A stretch of DNA of 14,667 nt from an uncultured Lachnospiraceae bacterium (GCA_910588885.1 CAJUSQ010000060.1:1-14667); one strand, 5' to 3'; numbered from the stretch's first letter, positions 1 through 6,392 are shown. The notes: generated by a model from the letters alone, not told the origin. A program made the numbers and translations.

Positions 1-20
1 ATCCAAATTCCAGTTTCATA

Positions 21-52
21 AAAGAAAAGAGCCCCAGATCTCTCTGAAGCCC
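21..52 (-). terminator. Rho-independent terminator after tsf
   Basis: On the minus strand, positions 52 to 29 form a hairpin with a 10-bp uninterrupted stem (GGGCTTCAGA pairing with TCTGGGGCTC, including three G-U pairs) and a GAGA tetraloop. It is followed at once by the U-rich run TTTTCTTTT. It begins 34 nt after the tsf stop codon. This is a textbook intrinsic terminator and marks the end of the rpsB-tsf transcript. Confidence 0.9.
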
Positions 53-86
53 TTCAATCTTTACTATTAGATCCAAACAGACTATC

Positions 87-1025
87 TTACATAGCCCCCA
101 TCTGCGCCGCAACCTCCGCCGCAAAATCTTCCTGCTTCTTCTCAAGACCTTCTCCGGTCTCAAAACGTACAAAGCTCTTCACGGTAACCTTCGTACCAAC
201 GGCCTTTGAAATCTCTTCTAAATATTTGCCGACTGTCTGCTTACCGTCTTCTGCTTTTACATAAACCTGATCTACCAGGCAGATTTCCTTCAGTTCCTTA
301 TTGACACGGCCCTCGATCATTCCGTTGATCACCTTCTCAGGCTTTTGAGACTCTTTCGGGTCGTTCATAATCTGTGCCAACAGGATTTCCTTCTCATGCG
401 CAATATATTCCTTGCTGATTTCTGCTCTGGAAACATATTTCGGATTCAGAGCTGCAATCTGCATCGCAATATTGGTCATGGCTTCCTTCACTTCATCATT
501 GACAGTCGAAGTCTCTGCCTCAACAATTACGCCGATTCTTCCGCCGCCATGTACATAAGATACTACACAGCCGTTTTCTGCCACTACTTTCTGGAAACGA
601 CGGATATTCAGGTTTTCTCCGATTACCGCTACTTTTTCCACCAAAGCGTCCTTTACAGTCTTGCTGCTGTCTTCTATCCAGCCTTCTGCCATAAAGGCAT
701 CCAAATCTGCGGCATCGGAAGCAACTGCCTGCTCTGCCACTGATTTTACAAATGCCTGGAACGTTTCGTTCTTTGCAACAAAATCGGTTTCTGAATTTAC
801 TTCTACCACCGCTGCTGCTTTATCATCCTTTAAAGCTACCGTACAAAGACCTTCAGCGGCAATTCTGCCTGCCTTCTTCTCTGCCTTTGCCTGTCCGTTT
901 TTTCTTAAAAATTCAACTGCTGCATCCATATCGCCGTTCGTTTCATTTAACGCTTTCTTGCAGTCCATCATACCTGCGCCTGTCATTTCGCGCAACTCTT
1001 TCACCATTGCTGCTGTAATAGCCAT
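87..1025 (-). CDS. tsf: Elongation factor Ts
   Basis: EF-Ts is the cytoplasmic guanine-nucleotide exchange factor that recycles EF-Tu-GDP to EF-Tu-GTP during translation elongation. The 312-residue product has the N-terminal UBA-like domain with the signature LREMTGAGMMDCKKAL (residues 11-26) and the second family signature around residues 75-86, including the T80-D81-F82 loop that contacts the EF-Tu nucleotide site. The two-part dimerisation core follows to the C-terminus. Length and domain content are normal for Bacillota. The start is firm: GGAGGT lies 9 nt upstream of the ATG. It sits 27 bp downstream of rpsB and should share its transcript, as in almost all bacteria. Confidence 0.98.
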   Translation of the reverse strand: MAITAAMVKELREMTGAGMMDCKKALNETNGDMDAAVEFLRKNGQAKAEKKAGRIAAEGLCTVALKDDKAAAVVEVNSETDFVAKNETFQAFVKSVAEQAVASDAADLDAFMAEGWIEDSSKTVKDALVEKVAVIGENLNIRRFQKVVAENGCVVSYVHGGGRIGVIVEAETSTVNDEVKEAMTNIAMQIAALNPKYVSRAEISKEYIAHEKEILLAQIMNDPKESQKPEKVINGMIEGRVNKELKEICLVDQVYVKAEDGKQTVGKYLEEISKAVGTKVTVKSFVRFETGEGLEKKQEDFAAEVAAQMGAM

Positions 1026-1052
1026 GTTCTTTTTACCTCCGGATTGTATTGA

Positions 1053-1802
1053 TTATACTGCTGCCGCTGCTTCTACAGCTGCCTCTTCTGCCGCATAAGC
1101 TTCCTCTTCTGTCTCAATTGTTCCCTGATTTGCTTCAATTACAGCATCTGCCATCTTGGAAACAATCAGCTTCACGGCTCTGATTGCATCATCATTACCT
1201 GGAATTACATAATCCAGCTCCTCCGGATCACAGTTTGTATCCGCAATGCCGATCAACGGAATACCAAGAGTATGTGCTTCCTGCACACAGATTCTCTCCT
1301 TCTTGGGATCTACTACAAAAATTGCATCCGGAATTCTCTTCATATCCTTAATTCCGCCTAAATTCCGTTCCAGCTTCTCCCATTCCTTTCTCAGTGCGAT
1401 AACTTCCTTCTTCGGAAGCACGTCAAAGGTTCCGTCTTCAGCCATATTCTCAATCGCTTTCAATCTTCCGATCCGGCTCTGGATGGTCTTAAAGTTCGTC
1501 AGCATACCGCCTAACCATCTTTCATTTACATAAAACATACCGCAGCGCTCTGCTTCCGCCTTAATAGCATCCTGTGCCTGCTTCTTGGTTCCTACAAAAA
1601 GAATCGTTCCGCCGTTCGCTACGATATCGGAAACCGCCTTGTATGCTTCATCTACCTTCCCTACAGACTTCTGTAAGTCAATGATATAAATACCATTTCT
1701 TTCCGTATAGATGTACGGAGCCATTTTCGGGTTCCATCTTCTTGTCTGGTGTCCAAAGTGAACACCTGCTTCCAATAACTGTTTCATTGAAATAACGCCC
1801 AT
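1053..1802 (-). CDS. rpsB: 30S ribosomal protein S2
   Basis: S2 is a primary structural protein of the small ribosomal subunit, located near the head-body junction and needed for S1/mRNA engagement. The 249-residue product opens with MGVISMKQLLEAGVHFGHQ, nearly the same as B. subtilis S2, and carries the conserved segments RWNPKMAPYIYTERNGIYII and IKDMKRIPDAIFVVDPKKE. The Ala/Glu-rich C-terminal tail (from about residue 230) is common in Clostridia. The ATG at 1802 is preceded by a GGAGGT site about 6 nt upstream. An internal ATG at residue 6 is less likely because the VIS residues before it are conserved. Transcription probably starts near 1940 from the promoter at 1947-1975, giving a leader of about 138 nt. 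Confidence 0.98.
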   Translation of the reverse strand: MGVISMKQLLEAGVHFGHQTRRWNPKMAPYIYTERNGIYIIDLQKSVGKVDEAYKAVSDIVANGGTILFVGTKKQAQDAIKAEAERCGMFYVNERWLGGMLTNFKTIQSRIGRLKAIENMAEDGTFDVLPKKEVIALRKEWEKLERNLGGIKDMKRIPDAIFVVDPKKERICVQEAHTLGIPLIGIADTNCDPEELDYVIPGNDDAIRAVKLIVSKMADAVIEANQGTIETEEEAYAAEEAAVEAAAAV

Positions 1803-1940
1803 TTTTCTACCTCCATTGGTTCATTTCTTCCATATGCTTCTTCCTTAAGGAAAACCATGGGGCACCATCCCTTAAGTCCGCATATGTGTTTGCTTATTTA
1901 ATAATGGAAAGTCCGAAAACCGTCCTTTCCATCTATTACC
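1803..1940 (-). promoter_or_regulatory. Structured 5' leader of rpsB-tsf (candidate)
   Basis: The predicted rpsB untranslated leader contains two inverted repeats. The first (1904-1932) pairs ATGGAAAG with CTTTCCAT, 8 bp perfect, around a 13-nt loop. The second (1844-1876) pairs CTTAAGG with CCTTAAG, 7 bp, around an inner ATGG/CCAT stem. The heptamer CGGACTT occurs twice, once in each half of the leader. The Shine-Dalgarno sequence lies outside both hairpins. Many ribosomal protein operons are autoregulated through leader RNA, so a role in S2 feedback is an inference; I do not recognise a described Bacillota S2 motif here. Pairing was judged by eye, without energy calculation. Confidence 0.4.
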
Positions 1941-1946
1941 TTCTGC

Positions 1947-1975
1947 ATTATACCATAGCATTTCCCGCAATGCAA
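1947..1975 (-). promoter_or_regulatory. SigA-type promoter of rpsB-tsf
   Basis: On the minus strand, a perfect -10 box TATAAT (1952-1947) carries the extended -10 dinucleotide (TGG directly before it). A -35 box TTGCAT (1975-1970) stands exactly 17 bp upstream; it keeps the TTG of the TTGACA consensus. The predicted transcription start is near 1940. This is the best vegetative promoter in the window and fits a strongly expressed ribosomal operon that is independent of the flagellar operon upstream. Confidence 0.85.
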
Positions 1976-1991
1976 GCCCTTTTTCACTTTT

Positions 1992-2068
1992 AAAAATCCC
2001 CGGAAACCTGCTATGAAAACCGCTTCTGCTTCCCATAAAATTCAGTCCCGCCTATAACTGTCCGGGGA
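1992..2068 (-). terminator. Candidate branched terminator of the fla/che operon
   Basis: In the minus-strand transcript, UCCCCGGA (2068-2061) pairs perfectly with UCCGGGGA (2004-1997), and the 3' arm is followed directly by UUUUU (1996-1992). The 56-nt interior can fold into two further hairpins: CAGU/ACUG (2060-2057 with 2046-2043) and UAUGGGAA/UUUUCAUA (2037-2030 with 2019-2012, including two G-U pairs). The result would be a three-way junction. It lies about 90 nt after the last flagellar gene and just upstream of the rpsB promoter, where a terminator is expected. The large interior is unusual for a terminator, so another structured-RNA role is possible. Confidence 0.4.
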
Positions 2069-2131
2069 AATACAAAGTTTGAAAAATACACACGCTCCCC
2101 CTATGTCTCTGCTCTGCCAATACCTGTCCGG
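2050..2131. repeat. Imperfect 16-bp direct repeat in the intergenic region
   Basis: Two copies are seen on the plus strand: GCCTATAACTGTCCGG (2050-2065) and GCCAATACCTGTCCGG (2116-2131). They match at 14 of 16 positions and start 66 bp apart. The downstream copy overlaps the 5' arm of the predicted branched structure. The repeat could be a protein-binding site pair or a local duplication; nothing in the sequence decides between these. Confidence 0.5.
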
Positions 2132-2158
2132 AAAACATATAAGGTTTCAAAACCCTTT

Positions 2159-2794
2159 CTATCTCTTGCAAAGTGCTCCGGCAATCTCCGCATAATTTGC
2201 ACCCTTGGGAATCTGGTGCACCCCTACGGCCAGCAGGTTGTCCATTCCGTTTTTGACTAAGTAAGAATTGAAATCCACCGCATCGGAAATAAGCCCCGCC
2301 TCCATCAGCTTACGGCTGACGCTGTCGGAATACTCTCCCTGTGAAATTTCAATAGAAACCATTTCCGGATCCTCAGAGGAAGCAGCCCCTTCCCCGGCCG
2401 GTTCATTTGAATGATCCCCTGTTTCGGAATCCGCATTGCCGTCCGGGTCAGCGGAATCCTCAGGTTTCGTGTCTTTCTCCCCATCCTCCGGCTGGTTCGC
2501 TTCTTCTCCGTTTTCCGGCAGCTGGGTTTCTTCCGGCTTTTGGGCATCACCGGCCGTCTGATTCTCTTCCGGGCTGAAAACACCGATGGAAGACGGCGCC
2601 CCCTTTTTCTCGGGATCCTCCTCACCGGAGTCCTCGGAATCCTCTTCAGGTCTGGTCATACCCAATTTTTCCGCCCGTTCCATGATCTGCTCATCCGTCA
2701 AAGGCTTTCCGGAACCTGCATTCATAATCATCATAATAATGGCTGTCACTATAATTCCGATACCAAGGCCGCGTAAATAGTATTTCAGTTTCAT
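2159..2794 (-). CDS. Membrane-anchored protein with MltG/YceG-type LysM-like domain
   Basis: This 211-residue protein has three parts. A short cytoplasmic start is followed by one hydrophobic helix (about residues 10-25). Next comes a long, probably extracytoplasmic, acidic and proline-rich linker (about 48-144, full of E, D, P, S and G). The C-terminal domain (about 145-211) resembles the LysM-like N-terminal domain of the endolytic transglycosylase MltG/YceG: a VSIEISQGE strand, a helix with LMEAGLISDAVDF, then a Gly-x-x-x-(I/L)-P-K-G-like strand and the closing helix ANYAEIAGAL. The MltG catalytic domain is absent, so it should not cut peptidoglycan; binding or localising at the wall is an inference. 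Its ATG overlaps the preceding stop as ATGA, with GAGGGAG upstream, implying translational coupling. It is the last gene of the flagellar cluster. Confidence 0.8.
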   Translation of the reverse strand: MKLKYYLRGLGIGIIVTAIIMMIMNAGSGKPLTDEQIMERAEKLGMTRPEEDSEDSGEEDPEKKGAPSSIGVFSPEENQTAGDAQKPEETQLPENGEEANQPEDGEKDTKPEDSADPDGNADSETGDHSNEPAGEGAASSEDPEMVSIEISQGEYSDSVSRKLMEAGLISDAVDFNSYLVKNGMDNLLAVGVHQIPKGANYAEIAGALCKR

Positions 2795-3555
2795 GCTTCT
2801 CCCTCTTTATACAAATCTATTACCAGCTTCACTTCACCTACTCCCAACCCCAGCTGTTTTGCAATTTCCCGGACATCAAAGCCCTGTTCATGCAGATTTA
2901 AAATATTCCGGTTATTGTTGGACAGCATCTCCGCTTCTTTTTTATCCAGAAGCTCTGCCTCCAAATCAAAATCCAATTCTTCCTCCTTCAGAGGCTCTGC
3001 AGCCACAGACGGACGGACTGCTGCCTGCGGAACCACTGCAGAAGCCGTAGCTGCCTGTGAAACCATCCTCTGGGCAAGCGCCGCCTGTTCCTCCAGACGC
3101 TCCAGCAATTCCCCGGTTCCCATCATGGACTGTCCCACATCTTCTTCCAGAGAATGCAGCTCCCGTTTCAGCTTCTCAAGCTTGCCTGCTTCTTCCGTCA
3201 ATTCCGAATGCTTTTCATTCAGCATACTATATAAGAACATAACTTCATTATGATTCTTATGGATGGATTCCAATACGGTTTCTGCATACTCACTGATTTC
3301 GTTAATCTTCATATTGGTTTCCTTCTCCAGTGCACGATCCGCAATTTCCATGGAACGGTCGATCACATCATCCACCAGTTCCTCTACCCGCACCTCGGCA
3401 CTCTTCATATTCCGTTCCAGAATATGCTTCAGCTCCGTAGAACTAAGCTGGGAAATCTGCTCCACTTCCTTCTGCGAAAGCTTTTCCGTTACGAAAAAGC
3501 TGCCCATCATTAAGATTACGCCAATCACAATTAAAATAATTTCTATCGCTGTCAT
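2791..3555 (-). CDS. SwrB/YlxL-like membrane, coiled-coil and HTH protein
   Basis: This 254-residue protein starts with one transmembrane helix (residues 3-23, AIEIILIVIGVILMMGSFFV). It continues with a long, Glu/Lys-rich helical region (about 35-165) likely to form coiled coils, an Ala/Val-rich stretch (about 165-190), and a C-terminal helix-turn-helix-like segment (about 213-250, with EQGFDVREIAKQLGLGVGEV). Its position between sigD and rpsB and this architecture match B. subtilis SwrB (YlxL), a single-pass protein that promotes flagellar type III export and swarming; it also resembles the family Pfam calls DUF6115. It is clearly longer than SwrB (about 167 residues). The HTH-like end on a membrane-tethered protein more likely mediates protein contacts than DNA binding, but that is inference. 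The ATG has a short-spaced AGAGG site. Its stop overlaps the next start (ATGA). Confidence 0.75.
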   Translation of the reverse strand: MTAIEIILIVIGVILMMGSFFVTEKLSQKEVEQISQLSSTELKHILERNMKSAEVRVEELVDDVIDRSMEIADRALEKETNMKINEISEYAETVLESIHKNHNEVMFLYSMLNEKHSELTEEAGKLEKLKRELHSLEEDVGQSMMGTGELLERLEEQAALAQRMVSQAATASAVVPQAAVRPSVAAEPLKEEELDFDLEAELLDKKEAEMLSNNNRNILNLHEQGFDVREIAKQLGLGVGEVKLVIDLYKEGEA

Positions 3556-3565
3556 ATGCCTCTAC

Positions 3566-3883
3566 CTATATTTTAATATCAAAGCCTCCCGCGGAAGCCT
3601 TTGGTATAACCTTTCCGTCTTTTTTTTCTGCCTTCTTCTTGCCTTCTTTCCGATGCTGCTCATATTGGTTGCTTCCTTTTTCCCGGGCATCGTATTTCTT
3701 CTGATAATTCTCGGCATCTTCCCCGTGGTTGACCTGCTTTAACTGCTGCTGGGTATCCTTCTGCAGCTTCGTGACAATCCCCTGCTGGTCAAACACCGGC
3801 TTGTTGTCTTCATTCTGCTTCAGGGTACTCACATCCTGTGTACGCTGTACCATTCCATTAAAATCAATCGGGCGGATTGACAT
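3566..3883 (-). CDS. Small charged protein of unknown function in flagellar operon
   Basis: I do not recognise this 105-residue protein. It has no signal peptide or membrane helix and should be cytoplasmic. It begins MSIRPIDFNGMVQRTQDVST, is rich in Gln, Asn, Asp and Lys, and has a strongly basic/charged section (about residues 58-92, ending in KKAEKKDGK). The short tail GGFDIKI returns to hydrophobic character. Such composition suggests a largely helical or disordered adaptor. The start has a good site, AGGAAGGAG, about 8 nt from the ATG. It begins 18 bp after the fapA stop and ends 10 bp before the SwrB-like gene, so it is embedded in the operon. A role in flagellar assembly or regulation is inferred from position only. 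Confidence 0.75.
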   Translation of the reverse strand: MSIRPIDFNGMVQRTQDVSTLKQNEDNKPVFDQQGIVTKLQKDTQQQLKQVNHGEDAENYQKKYDAREKGSNQYEQHRKEGKKKAEKKDGKVIPKASAGGFDIKI

Positions 3884-3901
3884 ACAACCAACTCCTTCCT
3901 G

Positions 3902-5491
3902 TTAAAGTGGACGAACCACAATTTCTCCCTTTTCCTTAAAAAGCTGGGAGTGACTATATTTGTTCTTTAAATTAATTCCTACTTCGGCAACTCCGACCCA
4001 GACTCCCGCATAAATCGTCCCATGTACTTTGATCCTTGCCGTATTTGACAAAAGCAGGCTCTCATGCAGCTTCTGGTACTCTTCCTGGCGGGCCGTCATA
4101 CTGTGCTGCCGTTCCTTCAGGGTCTTGGCCATCATCTGGATTTGCTGGTTGCTCTGCGGGGTTGTTCCCTTCTTCATTGCTTTCTCCATATGATTCTTCA
4201 GGGTAATCCGGATTGTATCCACTTCTTTCTTAATATCTGCCAGCTGCTTCTGAAGCTCATAATAACGTTCCCGCGTTTCCAGATCCATACCGACTTCCAC
4301 TTTTGTCCCGGTTCCCATTTCCGAACCGATATTCAAAGCGGATATGACATTTCCGGCCCGAACCGCTCCGCCGTTGATAAAGCCCTTCTTTCCGCCTACC
4401 TTCAGCTCCGTGCCTGCAAAAACCGTACTGTGCAGTACAGATTCCGTTTCTATATAGCCATTTGAAATCACCGTGGCGCTTTCAATGAACTTGATAATCA
4501 CATTGCTCCCGGCCTCCAGCCTTCCCTTGTTCATGCCGTGGATTCCCCGTTTTACGATTATCTGGCCCCCGGCCTTCAGATCCGCGCCTTCCACAACGCC
4601 TTCCACAATAATATCGCCCTTGGCAATCACCCGGAACCCGCTTTTCACATTGCCCTTTACCAGAACATTGCCGGAATAATCAATATTTCCGGTTGACGTA
4701 TCCACATCTGCCGGAACCTCAAATACACTGGCCACAAATACCTTGCCCTTTACCAAGCTGACATGTCCCGTAACCTGGGAATAAAGCTCCGTACCGTCCT
4801 CTGACACCTTGATATTATGGGAAAAAGAAAAATTCTTCGTTTTTACCGGCCTTGCCTGTATCTCCTCGTCATATACATTCCGGCCGCTCTTTCCCTCTAC
4901 CTCTTTCTCCAGCTTCGCCAGACACTGTCCCTTTTCCACATGATTGATGGTATTGAGTTCATGATAATTTACGGTTCCGTCTTCATTATGCTTCGGCTTC
5001 AGATTTGGATTTACGTTAAATAAATAACTAATCTTGGCATCTTTTCCCTGTATCGGCGGAATTCCCTTTGCAAACAGCAGATCCTTACAGTATTCCCGGT
5101 TCCGGATAAATTTTGCAATGGCCTCCTCCTGAATTCCCACCTGGATTCCTGCGGAAGTCAGATCCCGTCTGATTTCCGCCGCATCCATCAGCTGCCCTTT
5201 ATCGGAAGGCGGATACAATCTGGCGTAGACCAGCATAAAATCACCGCTTACAGTGAGCTTCATTTTTTCCTGCTCATGGAAACCGCTCCACTTTCCGACA
5301 AATACCTGAACTTCCTCGGCATTCTGTGCCACCGCATCTCCTAATTCCTTCAAATCGTAACTCTGATATCCGGTGTCCGACAGGTAGGCCAGCACTTCTT
5401 TGATCCCCAGCGCTTCCCCACCATCCAAAGAAGGGATGATCCTTAAATAGGCATCCCCATCCCGTTCCATAAGTTGAAAATATTGATTCAC
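3902..5491 (-). CDS. fapA: FapA family protein (DUF342), beta-helix flagellar assembly protein
   Basis: This is a DUF342/FapA protein. Residues to about 160 form the N-terminal region. The middle (about 230-420) is a run of short Gly/Val/Ile repeats of the right-handed beta-helix type (for example NVLVKGNVKSG, DIIVEGVVEGAD, GGQIIVKRGIHG). A predicted coiled coil follows (about 420-480), and then a last beta turn (IKVHGTIYAGVWVGV). The fold resembles polymer-forming bactofilins. In Vibrio vulnificus FapA is needed for flagellation and interacts with EIIA-Glc; the Clostridia role is inferred. Start choice: the longest ORF begins at ATG 5524, overlapping sigD by 8 nt, but no Shine-Dalgarno precedes it. 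A GTG at 5491 has GGAGGT (5506-5501) 9 nt upstream and gives VNQYFQLMERDG, 529 residues, which I prefer. FapA, FlhF and FlhG in one operon suggest a shared role in placing flagella. Confidence 0.9.
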   Translation of the reverse strand: MNQYFQLMERDGDAYLRIIPSLDGGEALGIKEVLAYLSDTGYQSYDLKELGDAVAQNAEEVQVFVGKWSGFHEQEKMKLTVSGDFMLVYARLYPPSDKGQLMDAAEIRRDLTSAGIQVGIQEEAIAKFIRNREYCKDLLFAKGIPPIQGKDAKISYLFNVNPNLKPKHNEDGTVNYHELNTINHVEKGQCLAKLEKEVEGKSGRNVYDEEIQARPVKTKNFSFSHNIKVSEDGTELYSQVTGHVSLVKGKVFVASVFEVPADVDTSTGNIDYSGNVLVKGNVKSGFRVIAKGDIIVEGVVEGADLKAGGQIIVKRGIHGMNKGRLEAGSNVIIKFIESATVISNGYIETESVLHSTVFAGTELKVGGKKGFINGGAVRAGNVISALNIGSEMGTGTKVEVGMDLETRERYYELQKQLADIKKEVDTIRITLKNHMEKAMKKGTTPQSNQQIQMMAKTLKERQHSMTARQEEYQKLHESLLLSNTARIKVHGTIYAGVWVGVAEVGINLKNKYSHSQLFKEKGEIVVRPL

Positions 5492-5516
5492 TCCTTCCGC
5501 ACCTCCAGAAATTTCT

Positions 5517-6281
5517 TTATTCATTTAATAAATTCATATACCCGCCCATACTCTTCTTCATCTTCCCCAGCGCTTTTGTATGCAGCTGGGAAATCCGGGA
5601 TTCCGACACCTCAAGGATATTGCTGATTTCCTTTAATGTCATCTCCTCATAATAGTATAGCAGTATCACCTTCTTTTCCTTTTCCGTCAAAAGCTCCAAA
5701 GATTCCCGCAGGACCTTGTGCAGCTCTTCTTCCTCCAGTACCTGCTCTGGCTGGGCAAAATGCGAATTATGCGTCGCATCCATCACAGGCTCACTTCCCT
5801 GCTCTACATAATCATTCAGGGAAATCAAATTCGTAATTTTCAACTGAGACTGCCAGCTTAAAAGCTCCTCACCGGTCAGGCCCAATTCCACAGCTACCTC
5901 ATCATCTGTAGCATTCCGGCCTTTTTTTAACTCAATGGTCTTAATAGCCTCGTCTATTTTCTTCTGTTTCTGCCGTACGGTTCTTGGAATCCAGTCCATC
6001 TTCCGTATCTGGTCTAAAATCGAACCGCGGATACGCAGGCTCGCATAAGTTTCAAACTTCACATCCTTGGAGGCATCGAATTTGTCAATAGCATCAATCA
6101 ACCCAAAAATTCCATATCCTACCAGATCATCATATTCCACATTATATCCAAGATACATGCTTAGTCTGCCAGCTACGATCTTCACTAAGGGCGCATACTC
6201 CATAATCAGCTGCTCCCGCACCTCCGGCATCGGCTTTTTCAGATAACTCTCCCACAACTTCTCTTTATCTGTCATTTTCAT
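5517..6281 (-). CDS. sigD: Flagellar sigma factor SigD (FliA/sigma-28)
   Basis: This is the alternative RNA polymerase sigma factor of the FliA/WhiG family, which transcribes late flagellar, chemotaxis and autolysin genes once the hook-basal body is complete. The 254-residue product has region 2 (EYAPLVKIVAGRLSMYLGYN, then YDDLVGYGIFGLIDAIDKFD and the DNA-melting segment with FETYASLRIRGSILDQIR), a region 3 (VRQKQKKIDEAIK and onwards) and region 4 with the HTH MTLKEISNILEVSESRISQL. The frame is open to a TTG at 6299, but GGAGG lies inside that extension 6 nt before ATG 6281, giving MKMTDKEKLW, so the shorter start is correct. It lies late in the operon; in B. subtilis the distal position of sigD lowers its expression and contributes to motile/sessile bistability. 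No anti-sigma FlgM is in the window. Confidence 0.96.
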   Translation of the reverse strand: MKMTDKEKLWESYLKKPMPEVREQLIMEYAPLVKIVAGRLSMYLGYNVEYDDLVGYGIFGLIDAIDKFDASKDVKFETYASLRIRGSILDQIRKMDWIPRTVRQKQKKIDEAIKTIELKKGRNATDDEVAVELGLTGEELLSWQSQLKITNLISLNDYVEQGSEPVMDATHNSHFAQPEQVLEEEELHKVLRESLELLTEKEKKVILLYYYEEMTLKEISNILEVSESRISQLHTKALGKMKKSMGGYMNLLNE

Positions 6282-6293
6282 GGCCAGCCTCCA

Positions 6294-6392
6294 AGACAAT
6301 CATTATAATTACGCTTCTTCATCCAAAGACAATGCCCATGCTTGATCTTCCCAGCCCAAAGACAGTGCCTATGCTTGGTCTTCTTCATCCAA
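6294..6392 (-). repeat. Three-copy 33-bp tandem repeat before sigD
   Basis: Three consecutive 33-nt units occupy 6392-6360, 6359-6327 and 6326-6294 on the minus strand. Each begins TTGG and ends TTGTCT or CTGTCT. Units 1 and 2 match at 25 of 33 positions, units 1 and 3 at 24 of 33. In the frame of the upstream membrane protein they read LDEEDQA-stop-ALS, LGWEDQAWALS, and LDEEA-stop. The array therefore spans the 3' end of that gene and the gap up to the sigD ribosome binding site, which begins at once after unit 3. Confidence 0.8.

Noticed and set aside
1894..1932. A 12-codon leader ORF (MERTVFGLSIIK) near the 5' end of the rpsB transcript
   Set aside because: It would start only about 8 nt after the predicted transcription start with only AAGG as a ribosome site, and has no codon run that suggests attenuation. 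It overlaps the first leader hairpin and probably arises by chance.
2141..2156. A hairpin AGGGTTTTGAAACCTT right after the last flagellar stop codon as a terminator
   Set aside because: The stem is short and AU-rich with a tight loop, and the bases after it (ATATGTTTTCC) are not a proper U-tract; the structure at 1992-2068 is a better candidate.
2305..2625. A 106-codon Arg-rich minus-strand ORF inside the MltG-like gene
   Set aside because: It is an alternative frame of the Glu/Asp/Pro-rich linker; the Arg and Lys runs come from the GAA/GAG codons read in the wrong frame, and there is no proper start context.
4472..4700. Repeated Gly/Val-rich motifs in fapA as a DNA repeat
   Set aside because: The repetition is at the protein level only (beta-helix turns); the nucleotide sequences of the turns differ, so this is not a DNA repeat element.
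6282..6299. N-terminal extension of SigD from a TTG codon
   Set aside because: The extension contains the GGAGG site for the downstream ATG and lies partly in the 33-bp repeat, so it is very unlikely to be translated as part of SigD.
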